This document shows, one piece after another, positions 7,577-16,093 of a stretch of DNA of 36,916 bases (positions are counted from its first letter, which is position 1; the number at the start of each line of letters is the position of its first letter). The stretch is from Oscillospiraceae bacterium (lineage in GTDB: Bacteria; Bacillota; Clostridia; Oscillospirales; Ruminococcaceae), in NCBI GenBank assembly GCA_017481565.1, contig JAFUOZ010000103.1, positions 1 to 36,916 of the forward strand. Direction: 5' to 3'. Under the pieces are notes generated by a model. That model worked only from the letters and a program-made list of their open reading frames with translations, did no database searches and was not told the origin of the DNA. The position numbers and the translations under genes were made by a program.

Positions 7577-8146
7577 TTGAACATTGAATTTATCAGCAAA
7601 AGCACCGTAAAGGCAACTCTTACTCCTGCGGATCTGTCACGTTTTAAACTTGATTATGACAGCATAAGCGAAACAAATGCTCAGACGAAAAAACTGATAG
7701 TTTATATTCTTAATGAGCTGCTCCGTTTAAAAGGAAAGGATCTTTCAAACGAGCATCTTTATATTGAGGTATTTCCTACTGTAAACGGCGGCTGTCTTTT
7801 ATATCTGTCGGTTTCTTCGGATCTGACGGAGGAAACCGATAATGATGATGACCTGCCTGCCGAATTTATCTTTTCATTTTCAAATACAGATGAGCTTATA
7901 GGCTGTGCCGCCGAGCTGAAAAGACTTTTCGGAAAATATATAAAAAACAGCAGTCTTTATTATTCCGATGAGGATTTCCGTCTTATTATAGAGGTATCGG
8001 AAGGCTCATCTGTCAACGAGCTGTCCGACAAATACCGTGAAGAACAGCATGAGCTGAATATAAAAGCGGCACATACACGGGAACACTGCACTAAGCTTAT
8101 TTCAAGCTGTGCGGTAGAACGTCTTGCACAGCTCAGCCTCTCATAG
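7577..8146 (+). CDS. mecA: MecA-like ClpC adaptor protein
   Basis: The 189-residue protein resembles MecA/YpbH adaptors, which hand substrates to the ClpC-ClpP protease and in Bacillus restrain competence by delivering ComK. The N-terminal part (FISKSTVKATLTPADLSRFK, then a phrase ending in KKLIVYILNELL) and the C-terminal domain (FSFSNTDELIGCAAELKRLF, then LYYSDEDFRLIIEV) follow the usual two-domain layout with an acidic linker between. The length is a little short of Bacillus MecA. The start is TTG with GGAG eight bases upstream. The gene diverges from the Rnf-like operon and converges with rpe, overlapping it by 14 bp. A comEC gene sits elsewhere in the window, but nothing here shows natural competence. 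Confidence 0.75.
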   Translation: MNIEFISKSTVKATLTPADLSRFKLDYDSISETNAQTKKLIVYILNELLRLKGKDLSNEHLYIEVFPTVNGGCLLYLSVSSDLTEETDNDDDLPAEFIFSFSNTDELIGCAAELKRLFGKYIKNSSLYYSDEDFRLIIEVSEGSSVNELSDKYREEQHELNIKAAHTREHCTKLISSCAVERLAQLSLS

Positions 8147-8780
8147 AGGAGGCTGCCGCTGAAAGATCGGCTGATTTGTAGAAATATGAGCCTGCAACAA
8201 TAACGTTTGCTCCCGCTTCTCTTACAATAGCAGCTGTTTCGGCATTGATACCGCCATCAACCTGAATATCAAGCTCTTTTCCAAGGCTGTCGGCATATTT
8301 TCTCAGTTCTCTGATCTTATCAACAGTCTCATAGATAAAGCCTTGTCCGCCGAAACCGGGCTCGACTGTCATAATAAGTATCATATCAACGTCGGCGATG
8401 TATTTATATATATCGCTGACAGGTGTATTGGGCTTTACTGCGATACCTGCCTTTTTGCCGTATGAATGGATAAGCTTTACCGTTTCGGCTATATCGCTTC
8501 CCGCTTCACTGTGAAAGGTGATGATATCTGCTCCGCTTTCGGCAAACTCCTTTATATATCTTATGGGATCGGTTATCATAAGATGAACATCTATAATCAT
8601 ATCAGTATTCCTGCGAACTGCCTGAAGAACGGGTATACCATAGCTTATGTTATTTACAAATACTCCGTCCATTACATCAAAATGAAGATATTCTGCGCCT
8701 GCTTCCTTTGTGCGTCTGATATCATTTCCAAGATTACAAAGGTCTGCGCTTAATATTGATGGTGAAATTATTGTTTTCAT
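8133..8780 (-). CDS. rpe: Ribulose-phosphate 3-epimerase
   Basis: This enzyme interconverts D-ribulose 5-phosphate and D-xylulose 5-phosphate in the non-oxidative pentose phosphate pathway. The 215 residues form a complete TIM barrel with the family signatures: SPSILSADLCNLG, HFDVMDGVFV and DVHLMI with metal-binding His and Asp residues, TFHSEA, the phosphate-loop residues in VEPGFGGQGF, and DGGI followed by AGSYFY. The ATG has AAAGGGAG upstream and a promoter at 8857-8885. In many Firmicutes rpe sits in the rsgA-prkC region; here it is alone. Its last 14 bp overlap the end of the mecA-like gene on the other strand, and a CAGCCTC/GAGGCTG hairpin (8134-8155) spans both stop codons. Confidence 0.95.
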   Translation of the reverse strand: MKTIISPSILSADLCNLGNDIRRTKEAGAEYLHFDVMDGVFVNNISYGIPVLQAVRRNTDMIIDVHLMITDPIRYIKEFAESGADIITFHSEAGSDIAETVKLIHSYGKKAGIAVKPNTPVSDIYKYIADVDMILIMTVEPGFGGQGFIYETVDKIRELRKYADSLGKELDIQVDGGINAETAAIVREAGANVIVAGSYFYKSADLSAAASSMRG

Positions 8781-8856
8781 CTTATGCTCCCTTTCATTTT
8801 ACCATATGTGATCAACTGTTATTCAGATGTCGGAATAATAAATATCCTATCATATT

Positions 8857-8885
8857 ATTATATAATAATTACATCTGTTCGTCAA
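8857..8885 (-). promoter_or_regulatory. Promoter of rpe
   Basis: On the minus strand TTGACG (8885-8880) and TATAAT (8862-8857) are separated by 17 bp, about 75 bp before the rpe start. Confidence 0.7.
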
Positions 8886-8918
8886 TACAAAATCGGAAAA
8901 TATTTTGTGATAAAATCA

Positions 8919-8953
8919 ATACGGCATCGGAATTACAGTTACCGATGCCGTTT
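8919..8953 (-). terminator. Probable terminator of the acyltransferase operon
   Basis: ACGGCATCGG (8921-8930) and CCGATGCCGT (8942-8951) form a perfect 10-bp stem with an 11-base loop. On the minus strand it is followed by a T-rich stretch (ATTGATTTTATC). It is the first strong terminator-like hairpin after the DHHW gene. Confidence 0.55.
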
Positions 8954-9098
8954 ATCTATATAATGCATGACGTTCAGCACCGAAGGGCAAAGCTGTTTTA
9001 AAGACGCATTGCGCCACTTTGCTCTCTGGAAGGGTAACTGTATTTCACGCTTGATTTATTTTATGCTCAAGTATGAAATACGCTACCGAAAAATTTGA
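8954..9098. repeat. Non-coding tail with a long imperfect hairpin
   Basis: No gene is seen in this part of the rpe-DHHW gap. GTATTTCA (9040-9047) and CTTGA (9050-9054) pair with TCAAG (9067-9071) and TGAAATAC (9074-9081), with an outer GGTA/TACC pair. It forms a 13-bp stem interrupted by one 2x2 mismatch, just downstream of the DHHW stop. It may be a 3' stabilising or terminating structure, or a small palindromic repeat. Confidence 0.5.
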
Positions 9099-10322
9099 TC
9101 AATATGCAAGCTTTCTCAGATTGTCATCCTTGGAAAAGGTGGAGGCGTTATACAGAAACAGCACCTGATCATATTCGCTTACATCAATTATTGAGCTATA
9201 GCCTATCTGGATATATCTCAGGTCGAACATTGTAACCTCTGAATAATGCTGCATAAGGAAGGGCACATAACAGTGTGCATAGCTGTCCTTGATAACAAGC
9301 AGCTTTCCTCCCGGACTGTCCGATTTGAGCGTTATCAGCGGCTGATTCGGTCCCGTAAATGAGGAATACTTGTCCTTTACATCAAGATAATCCCTGAAAT
9401 AAGGGCTTTCATAGTATACAGGCTCTTCACCAAAGCCCTCTGTAACATATTCACCTGTTATATTATAACCGTCGGTACAGTGGTAATAATCCACAATATC
9501 AGGGTCGATACCGTCATAAAGTGCGGAGGAATACAATGTCCCTTTGAATTCTGAGCTTGCATGCTCGATATTGTATGAGCTTAAGGGTACGGGAGTATAT
9601 CCCATTTTCTTTGAGGCTGCCTCATAGGCAAGATATGCACCGTATGAGGTCCAGTGATGATCGTTGCGGTAGTAGATATATTCATCACGATTCAGCTTCA
9701 TTGCGGAATATGCATCAATAACTGCATATTCACTGTCAAGACGGCTGTATATATCCTCAATGAATTTCTGCTGATCCAGCATGGGAGCATTTGCAGGCAA
9801 TTCATCGGAATATATATCCCCCGATGTAGGAACAAGCATGAAAAATAAGGGTATATCATTATCCTCGGCAAAGGCATTAAGCCCCGATATGCTTCTTTCA
9901 ATAAGCTCGCTGTCAGGCTCGTCAACTCTTTCAACAAGACGGTTTTCAAGGATATACATACCGTTTCTCTCCCTTTTTCCCAAAGCAAGATCGCAATATG
10001 TCTTAAGCTTTACGAAAAAATCACGGCCGTAGAAATGATCTGCTGTGTATGTTTCCAGATTATCGGTAAATTTTCCGCTGAAAAGCTGCTCTGTATTGAA
10101 TTTGGGGAATTTTTCAAGATTGCGGTTTTCAAGCTCGGAAAACTCCTTTTTCTCCGAAACAACAGTCATTACTGCTAAATATACAAGCATTCCGAAGAAG
10201 ATCACCATTGAAACTGCAGCGGCGGCAATACCATGCTTTTTGTTATTGCTGCTTTTTGTGCCAAGCTTTTCTATTTCAGTAACAGTAAGCTTTGTATTCT
10301 GATTCTTTTTCTTTTTGCTCAT
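9099..10322 (-). CDS. DHHW-family (AlgX/AlgJ-like) O-acetylation partner protein
   Basis: The 407-residue protein has a basic cytoplasmic start, one signal-anchor helix at about residues 32-53 and an extracytoplasmic SGNH-hydrolase-like domain. Its signature is NDHHWTSYGAYLAY near residue 218, the DHHW motif for which the family is named. Other likely active-site blocks are FFMLVPTSGDIYSD and LLVIKDSYAHCYVPFL, which resemble the Ser/Asp parts of AlgJ/AlgX proteins. Such proteins work with MBOAT acyltransferases to move acetyl groups onto exported polysaccharides. The MBOAT gene lies 20 bp upstream on the same strand, so the two form a functional pair. The polymer acetylated cannot be told from the sequence. 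Confidence 0.85.
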   Translation of the reverse strand: MSKKKKNQNTKLTVTEIEKLGTKSSNNKKHGIAAAAVSMVIFFGMLVYLAVMTVVSEKKEFSELENRNLEKFPKFNTEQLFSGKFTDNLETYTADHFYGRDFFVKLKTYCDLALGKRERNGMYILENRLVERVDEPDSELIERSISGLNAFAEDNDIPLFFMLVPTSGDIYSDELPANAPMLDQQKFIEDIYSRLDSEYAVIDAYSAMKLNRDEYIYYRNDHHWTSYGAYLAYEAASKKMGYTPVPLSSYNIEHASSEFKGTLYSSALYDGIDPDIVDYYHCTDGYNITGEYVTEGFGEEPVYYESPYFRDYLDVKDKYSSFTGPNQPLITLKSDSPGGKLLVIKDSYAHCYVPFLMQHYSEVTMFDLRYIQIGYSSIIDVSEYDQVLFLYNASTFSKDDNLRKLAY

Positions 10323-10342
10323 TTAAAAGTGACCTCCTTCCG

Positions 10343-11803
10343 TTAAAATCTGAAATACATAAACGGATTGTATGTTGCATCGGCAAGATATGCTGTGCAG
10401 ATTATCATCAGCACAGTCTGTACAACGGGAAGTGCATATCCTACAACCTTAGCCGACTTATTCTTAAGCTTGCCGTAAAGCTTTGTGGGAAGCTCTGTAG
10501 AGCCTATAGCACAAAGAACAAGCATAACAATATTTGTCGCAAGAAGATAAAGTGCTGTGCTGTCCGCTCCCACACCGTTTCCGCCGAACATAGCTGAGAA
10601 TAAATTCCATGCGTCGCCCAATGTTTCGGTATCAAAAAGGATCCAGCCGAACACGGCAAGCAGGAAGGTATAGCATATGCTGACAGGAGCAGGAAGCTTT
10701 TCAAGCACCTTGCCCCAGCCAAGTCTTTCTATAATGATGAGTACTCCGAAATATACGCCCCAGAGAACGAAATTCCAGCTTGCACCGTGCCAGAGGCCTG
10801 TAAGTGCCCATACTACCATAAGATTAAAAAGTGTTCTGCCCTTTCCCTTTCTGTTTCCTCCCAGAGGGATATACACATAGGAACGGAACCATGAACCGAG
10901 AGTGATATGCCATCTTCTCCAGAATTCTGATACACTTTTTGAGATATAAGGGTGATTAAAGTTTTCGGGGAAGGTAAAGCCCATCATCTTTCCGAGACCT
11001 ACAGCCATATCCGAATAGCCCGAAAAATCAAAATATATCTGGAAGGTATATGCAAGTATTCCTATCCATGCGGTAAGTGCGGATATTTCTGTAAAGTCCA
11101 TAGCCTTTACAGCAGTCCATACCATACCGATATTGTTTGCAAGAAGTACTTTTTTTGCAAGTCCCTTGATAAATATTCCGATACCAATGCTTATCTTGGA
11201 CATATTTACCGTTCTGTTGTCGATCTCATTGGCAACGTCCTCATATCTTACAATAGGGCCTGCAACGATCTGAGGGAACATTGAAATATATGCCGCAAAG
11301 CTTAAAAAGCTTTTCTGCACCTTGATATTTCTCAGATAAAGATCTATTGTGTAGGACATACTCTGGAAGGTGAAAAATGAAATTCCGATAGGAAGTGCTA
11401 CCTGTTTTACGGAAAGTCCCACATCAAGAGTATCATTGAGCCATTTATTAAGTCCCAGAACGGGATTTTCTATTGACAGACCGAACATTGAATTCATATT
11501 ATTAAATATAAAGTCACTGTATTTGAATACCGCAAGAAGTCCCACGTTCATACATACAGAAACTATAAGGCATAGTTTTCGTATCTTTTCGTTATTGTCA
11601 AATTTATCAAGCATTCGTCCTGCCGTATAGTCTATCAGGGTAGACACAAGCATTATAACTATATAAAAGGGCTCGCCCCATGCATAGAAAAACAAGCCGG
11701 ATACAAGCAATATTGCATTTCTTACCTTAGTGCCCGAAAAAAAGTATACGATAAGCACTATAGGTACAAAAAAATATAAAAATGTAAGACTGGAAAAAAC
11801 CAT
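10343..11803 (-). CDS. MBOAT-family O-acyltransferase (AlgI/DltB-like)
   Basis: The 486-residue polytopic membrane enzyme belongs to the MBOAT family. It carries the conserved core EFWRRWHITLGSWFRSYVYI (about 293-312) and LTGLWHGASWNF (about 335-346) with the catalytic His339, preceded by IYFDFSGYSDMAVGLG. AlgI-type members carry acyl groups across the membrane for attachment to alginate or other surface glycans; DltB does the same for teichoic-acid alanylation. No dltA or dltC is present, and the partner downstream is a DHHW/AlgJ-like protein, so polysaccharide O-acetylation is favoured. The gene starts 5 bp after the RNase M5-like gene and is probably co-transcribed with the holA group, an unusual pairing of housekeeping and cell-surface genes. 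Confidence 0.9.
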   Translation of the reverse strand: MVFSSLTFLYFFVPIVLIVYFFSGTKVRNAILLVSGLFFYAWGEPFYIVIMLVSTLIDYTAGRMLDKFDNNEKIRKLCLIVSVCMNVGLLAVFKYSDFIFNNMNSMFGLSIENPVLGLNKWLNDTLDVGLSVKQVALPIGISFFTFQSMSYTIDLYLRNIKVQKSFLSFAAYISMFPQIVAGPIVRYEDVANEIDNRTVNMSKISIGIGIFIKGLAKKVLLANNIGMVWTAVKAMDFTEISALTAWIGILAYTFQIYFDFSGYSDMAVGLGKMMGFTFPENFNHPYISKSVSEFWRRWHITLGSWFRSYVYIPLGGNRKGKGRTLFNLMVVWALTGLWHGASWNFVLWGVYFGVLIIIERLGWGKVLEKLPAPVSICYTFLLAVFGWILFDTETLGDAWNLFSAMFGGNGVGADSTALYLLATNIVMLVLCAIGSTELPTKLYGKLKNKSAKVVGYALPVVQTVLMIICTAYLADATYNPFMYFRF

Positions 11804-11808
11804 AGCCT

Positions 11809-12441
11809 TTATTTTTCCTCCGTTTTTTCACACTCGGCAGCGTAAAAGATATCCTCTGCCGTATTATATAGTTGTTCTCTTGTTATCATTGTATTGAGTA
11901 TCTCAACCATTCCGCCTGTTGTCAGAAGCTCGGGCAGACCAAAATGTTTAAGCAGTATTCTGCGTTTATCGGAAGAACCTTCTCCGCCCGAAAGTCCAAG
12001 CTCAAACATATCCATACGGGTTATGGGATCCTCAGGCGGTGTGTATTCTGCGTCCTCGCCCGAAATATCTATCCCCGCACGGCTGAAGGCTTCTGTTATG
12101 ATATTTATATCTATTCCCTCTACGCCTAATTTTCCTTCCTTGGAGGGCGTGTTCTTTCTGCGTTCCTTGCCGAAAATATCGGGGATATATACATTTGTTA
12201 TCTTCCCTTTTACAGCTCCTTTAAGATAATTTCTTATCTTAAAGCCTGCGGAATCCGAATCGGTCAGTATTATTATGCCCGTAGCGGCGGCATAATGACG
12301 GATTATCGCCATTTTTTCCTTATCCTTATAGATACGGAAGCCGTCTGTCTGTATGATTACGGCGTCAAATATAGATTTAAGCTTTATTTTGTCGTATTTT
12401 CCTTCGACGATTATCGCCTGTTTCAGATGAATAATGATCAT
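11809..12441 (-). CDS. rnmV: Toprim ribonuclease M5-like protein (DUF4093 C-terminus)
   Basis: The 210-residue protein has an N-terminal toprim domain with the acidic residues of the fold: Glu in IIVEGKYDKIKL and the DxD of LTDSDSAGFKIRN. VEGID follows, with a C-terminal domain of the kind labelled DUF4093 in clostridial RNase M5. RNase M5 makes the final cuts on 5S rRNA precursor in Firmicutes. The ATG has AGGAGTGA only three bases upstream, which is tight, but no better in-frame start is visible. It lies 6 bp after holA and 5 bp before the MBOAT gene, inside a compact operon. No 5S gene is in the window. Confidence 0.8.
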   Translation of the reverse strand: MIIIHLKQAIIVEGKYDKIKLKSIFDAVIIQTDGFRIYKDKEKMAIIRHYAAATGIIILTDSDSAGFKIRNYLKGAVKGKITNVYIPDIFGKERRKNTPSKEGKLGVEGIDINIITEAFSRAGIDISGEDAEYTPPEDPITRMDMFELGLSGGEGSSDKRRILLKHFGLPELLTTGGMVEILNTMITREQLYNTAEDIFYAAECEKTEEK

Positions 12442-12447
12442 TCACTC

Positions 12448-13497
12448 CTATGAAAGCATTTTTATAAGTGTTTCTTCAATTACTATCGACTGCAGCTGTG
12501 CAGGACGGGATTTTATTGTAAGCTCACATTCAATAAGCAGATCTATACAGCGTCTCAAGTGCATGATATCTGCTCTGTTTATTGTTTTAAATGCGTTATC
12601 TATCACAAAGCCTCTGCCCTTATATTCAAAATCCTCCTTGACATCTGCAGGACCCTTTCCGCCGTCATAAGCGGTTTTTGCCCTGTATGCATCAATAATT
12701 GAATTCATTATGGTATACAGCAGCGGCATCGGTTCGGTCTGCATTTCGCACAGCTCATTATATACCTGCATTGCAGCAGTTCGGTTTCGGTTTATGACCG
12801 CTGCAGAAAGATAATTCAGCTTTGCGTCTGCCTGTCCTGCACAGAGAAGCTCTATCATCTCTTTTGTTATTGGTGAACCGTTTGCGTAGGATAACAGCTT
12901 ATCGGACTCACTGTTCATAAGCAGACGATTGCCTGCACACAGCTCCGCAAGATACGCCGCCTCATCAAAGCCGATAACGCCCTTCCGCTTTTTCACATAC
13001 GAGGCAATATCCTTTGCATTATCAGATACGGTCTTTATCGGGAAATAGCAGACTGTTCCCGCCTTGCCCACATTATCCACAAGTCTTTTATATGCCTGAT
13101 CGGGTGTTTTCTTTCCGTCGCATATATCGAAAGCACTGTAATATATTATCAGAACAGTAGTCTCGGGGATATTTTTTATAACGGAAACAAGCTGGTCGTA
13201 ATCATCCTTGGGAAACAGATTTTTATTCTTCACATTAAGATTACTGAGTACACAGCAGTTATACTCCGCAAACATGGGCAGACCCTCACAGGCATCGGCA
13301 AGCTCGCCCATATCAAAATCAAAGCCGTCAAACTCGTGATAATTCAGATCTCTTGCCGCTTCACCGACAAGCTTGTTTACAAGTGCTTTCGTATACTGTC
13401 CTATAGTATAAAAATCCTGTCCGTAAAAAAGATATACATTTGAAAAGCTGCCGCTTTTTACAGAAGCCTTAAGCTGAGATTCAGTTAATACTGCCAT
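12448..13497 (-). CDS. holA: DNA polymerase III delta subunit
   Basis: HolA is the clamp-loader subunit that opens the beta clamp at primed sites during replication. The 349 residues match the family in length and layout. An N-terminal AAA-like domain without a functional Walker A includes NVYLFYGQDFYTIGQYTKAL, where other HolA proteins have LLxGxE. The middle domain includes VCYFPIKTVSDNAKDIASYV, and the C-terminal collar domain ends with CELTIKSRPAQLQSIVIEETLIKML. Its start overlaps the end of comEC by 17 bp. The order comEC-holA is common in Firmicutes and supports both calls. Confidence 0.92.
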   Translation of the reverse strand: MAVLTESQLKASVKSGSFSNVYLFYGQDFYTIGQYTKALVNKLVGEAARDLNYHEFDGFDFDMGELADACEGLPMFAEYNCCVLSNLNVKNKNLFPKDDYDQLVSVIKNIPETTVLIIYYSAFDICDGKKTPDQAYKRLVDNVGKAGTVCYFPIKTVSDNAKDIASYVKKRKGVIGFDEAAYLAELCAGNRLLMNSESDKLLSYANGSPITKEMIELLCAGQADAKLNYLSAAVINRNRTAAMQVYNELCEMQTEPMPLLYTIMNSIIDAYRAKTAYDGGKGPADVKEDFEYKGRGFVIDNAFKTINRADIMHLRRCIDLLIECELTIKSRPAQLQSIVIEETLIKMLS

Positions 13498-15628
13498 TGA
13501 ATATCACCCTCCCCCGAGTCTGTTTATCATCAAATGTAAACTCGATACAGCAGTTATCATATATAACACCGTCAGATGAGGAACATTCTCCCTTTTCCGA
13601 AAGCAGTATATATTCACTGCCGTTTACTGTACCTGTATTATTTCTGTCAGCAATGGTACAGAAACGTTTTTTATTATGTACATCAGATTCATTACCGTCA
13701 GTAACAGCAAATATCTCATAATCTTCAACCTTAACAGATATACCCTTTTTATCCTTGTGTATCTCTGCATAGCCGCAATCTATAAGCTTATCCTCATCAT
13801 AATAAAACACCTTTTCTTCAAGAGCTGTATTTTCCGTATACAGATATGACCCTGTCGGCAGAAAATATGAAGCTGTATCATAAAGGCTGTAACCGTTCAG
13901 ATATGACGATAATGCTGATGAGGCTTTATCATAAAGCATTATCATATCAATGTCATATATACCGTTTCTTTTAAGGTATTTGTCTGCAGCACTGCGGCTT
14001 TCACCTGAAAGATCAATAACAGCTGCTTTTCCGTTCACGGTTACTATTATCACAGAACAGTCACCACCGCATAAATAAGCGGTTTTTATCTTATCTCTGT
14101 CTGAAATACCGATAATATGCACCGATGAAATACATACAGCTGCAGATACAGTTCCTATAAGGCACACCCTGACTATATCACTTTTCAGCAGCAGTACCAG
14201 CATAAGTCCCACCGATGCCGCACCAAGATATTTTACAGCGGTATTTCCCATAGGAAGATAAAATATCTCATTTGCAGAAATAAGCTGTGAGGCGGCAAGA
14301 ACAGGCCTGCAGAACAGCTGTGCCGCATTTAAGGACGGAATCGCTATTATTCCGATACCGCCTGTAAGTGCTGTAAATGCAGTGCATATAAGTGCTACGG
14401 AACAAAGAGGGACCAGCAGAATATTTGTAACAGGTGCAATCAGAGATACCTCGTCAAAGATAAGCATTGACAATGGAAATATGGCAAGATATGCACAATA
14501 GGAGCTTAACACAGCCTTTGCCGCTTTCGGAAGCTTTGCTCTGTCATTGTCTCTTAGCTTGATATAAAAAGCTTCCGCATTTTTAACTGCCTTCGGAGCA
14601 ATAACGCCTACTCCGATAACTCCCGCAAAAGAAAGGATAAGTCCTGTATCGGATATTGAAAAGGGCATAGGTACAGTAAGAACAAGTGCCGCTATTCCCA
14701 ATGAGTTGAGGATATCTCCGCTGCGTCTAAAAAAAGCAGCGGAATTGACAATACAAAGCATGATAAAGGCTCGCATTACCGAGACTGACAATCCTGACAT
14801 AAAACAGAAAAGCGTCACGGGAACCAGCGTTAATATAAATACCTGTCTCTTGTCAAAACGGCTGATACTGTTTAAAACAGCACTTATCAGAGAATATATC
14901 ACTGTCAGATGCATTCCCGATACTGCCATTACATGACCATAGCCTGCACGGTACATCATATTTTTTACAGTTCCGTCAAGTCCCGATTTATCTCCGAGCA
15001 GCATGGCAATAAGCATTTCACCATATACTCCGTCAGTATTATCCCTGATGATATCCTTTAAATAATTGCTGTATTTCCATGCGGTACGCCTTATTGAAAA
15101 GCCGTTATGCTCTGTATGAACGATATATTCAGGAGAATTCACTGCAAGAAATATTCCCTTTGATTTATTATAGTCCTCGGTAGAAAATGTATAGCTGTTC
15201 CGAAAAGCTGACGCCTTGCCTGTGAAAGAAATAACATCATCGGGCTTGGCTATAAGAGAATCGGTGTAAAGAATAATACTTCCGTGGTATTTTCCGTTGA
15301 TAACACCCTTTACGGTATAGGCTTTTCTGTCCTCTCCCATACTGTCGATATCAATGATACTGCCTTCAAAAGTGATATTTTTATCATTACATTCAAGCAG
15401 CTTATCATATATAAAGCAGTCATAGCAGGAATACCATATTCCGCCGACTGCTCCGCTTATAAAGCAAACGATAAGGGTCACAAACCGTTTTCTGTCCCGT
15501 ATCAGCATTACAGCAGCTGCAATAAATAAAAATACTGCCGCCGCTGCTGTGATACCTGAGCCGAAAATGTGAGCGAAAAATAATCCTGCCGCAAATGAAA
15601 ATCCGACATAAGCCATTTTTCGCACCAT
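13481..15628 (-). CDS. comEC: ComEC/Rec2-family DNA-uptake channel with degenerate C-terminal domain
   Basis: ComEC forms the membrane channel through which single-stranded DNA enters during transformation. The 715-residue protein has two N-terminal helices, an OB-fold-like external domain (about 75-160), and the polytopic competence domain starting with MLIAMLLGDKSGLDGTVKNM and GYGHVMAVSGMHLTVIYSL, the family hallmark. The C-terminal region (from about 535) aligns with the metallo-beta-lactamase-like domain through VNGKAAVIDLSGESRSAADK. The metal-binding HxDxDH motif expected after it is absent; that position reads DMIMLYDKASSAL. The exonuclease-type activity proposed for this domain is therefore probably lost. 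The gene lies 36 bp after the HIT gene and overlaps holA. Confidence 0.88.
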   Translation of the reverse strand: MVRKMAYVGFSFAAGLFFAHIFGSGITAAAAVFLFIAAAVMLIRDRKRFVTLIVCFISGAVGGIWYSCYDCFIYDKLLECNDKNITFEGSIIDIDSMGEDRKAYTVKGVINGKYHGSIILYTDSLIAKPDDVISFTGKASAFRNSYTFSTEDYNKSKGIFLAVNSPEYIVHTEHNGFSIRRTAWKYSNYLKDIIRDNTDGVYGEMLIAMLLGDKSGLDGTVKNMMYRAGYGHVMAVSGMHLTVIYSLISAVLNSISRFDKRQVFILTLVPVTLFCFMSGLSVSVMRAFIMLCIVNSAAFFRRSGDILNSLGIAALVLTVPMPFSISDTGLILSFAGVIGVGVIAPKAVKNAEAFYIKLRDNDRAKLPKAAKAVLSSYCAYLAIFPLSMLIFDEVSLIAPVTNILLVPLCSVALICTAFTALTGGIGIIAIPSLNAAQLFCRPVLAASQLISANEIFYLPMGNTAVKYLGAASVGLMLVLLLKSDIVRVCLIGTVSAAVCISSVHIIGISDRDKIKTAYLCGGDCSVIIVTVNGKAAVIDLSGESRSAADKYLKRNGIYDIDMIMLYDKASSALSSYLNGYSLYDTASYFLPTGSYLYTENTALEEKVFYYDEDKLIDCGYAEIHKDKKGISVKVEDYEIFAVTDGNESDVHNKKRFCTIADRNNTGTVNGSEYILLSEKGECSSSDGVIYDNCCIEFTFDDKQTRGRVIFNGSIN

Positions 15629-15664
15629 ACCGCATTGCTCCTTATTTAAATTACATTATGTTTA

Positions 15665-16006
15665 TCAGCCTGCAGGCCATGTGAATTCTCTGCCTGCCAA
15701 AAGGTGGAAATGAAGATGCTTTACAGTCTGTCCCGCTGCATCTCCGCAGTTGGAAACAACTCTGAAACCGTCCTTGAATTCATCACCCTTTGCGATTTCT
15801 GCTATCTTCTCAAAAATATGGGCTACCACAGCGGAATTTTCGGGAGTTACAGCAGCCGCACTCTGAATATGCTCCTTGGGGATAAAAAGATAATGCACGG
15901 GAGCGGCAGGAGCTATATCTGCAAATACATATATCTTATCATCTTCGTAAATCTTTGTTGAGGGTATTTCACCTGCGATTATCTTACAGAATAAACAATC
16001 AGACAT
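15665..16006 (-). CDS. HIT-family nucleotide hydrolase (HinT-like)
   Basis: The 113-residue protein is a purine nucleoside phosphoramidase of the histidine-triad family. It shows the N-terminal CLFCKIIAGEIPSTKIYEDD with a CxxC pair, the helix around HYLFIPKEHI, and the active-site triad in TVKHLHFHLLAGREFTWPAG. Length is typical of HinT. GGAGG precedes the ATG. It lies between alaS and comEC on the same strand. The 87-bp gap before it contains a weak hairpin, so it may be partly uncoupled from alaS. Confidence 0.93.
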   Translation of the reverse strand: MSDCLFCKIIAGEIPSTKIYEDDKIYVFADIAPAAPVHYLFIPKEHIQSAAAVTPENSAVVAHIFEKIAEIAKGDEFKDGFRVVSNCGDAAGQTVKHLHFHLLAGREFTWPAG

Positions 16007-16048
16007 TTTATATTCCTCCGTATACTATATTTTAAACTTTATAGTGCA

Positions 16049-16083
16049 AAGCATATACCGCCCGAAACGGACAGTATATGCCT
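16049..16083 (-). terminator. Possible hairpin after alaS
   Basis: GCATATAC (16051-16058) pairs with GTATATGC (16074-16081), with a small CCG/CGG helix in the loop. No good T-run follows on the minus strand, so it may be an attenuator or processing hairpin rather than a full terminator. Confidence 0.35.
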
Positions 16084-16093
16084 GTCAATAAAT

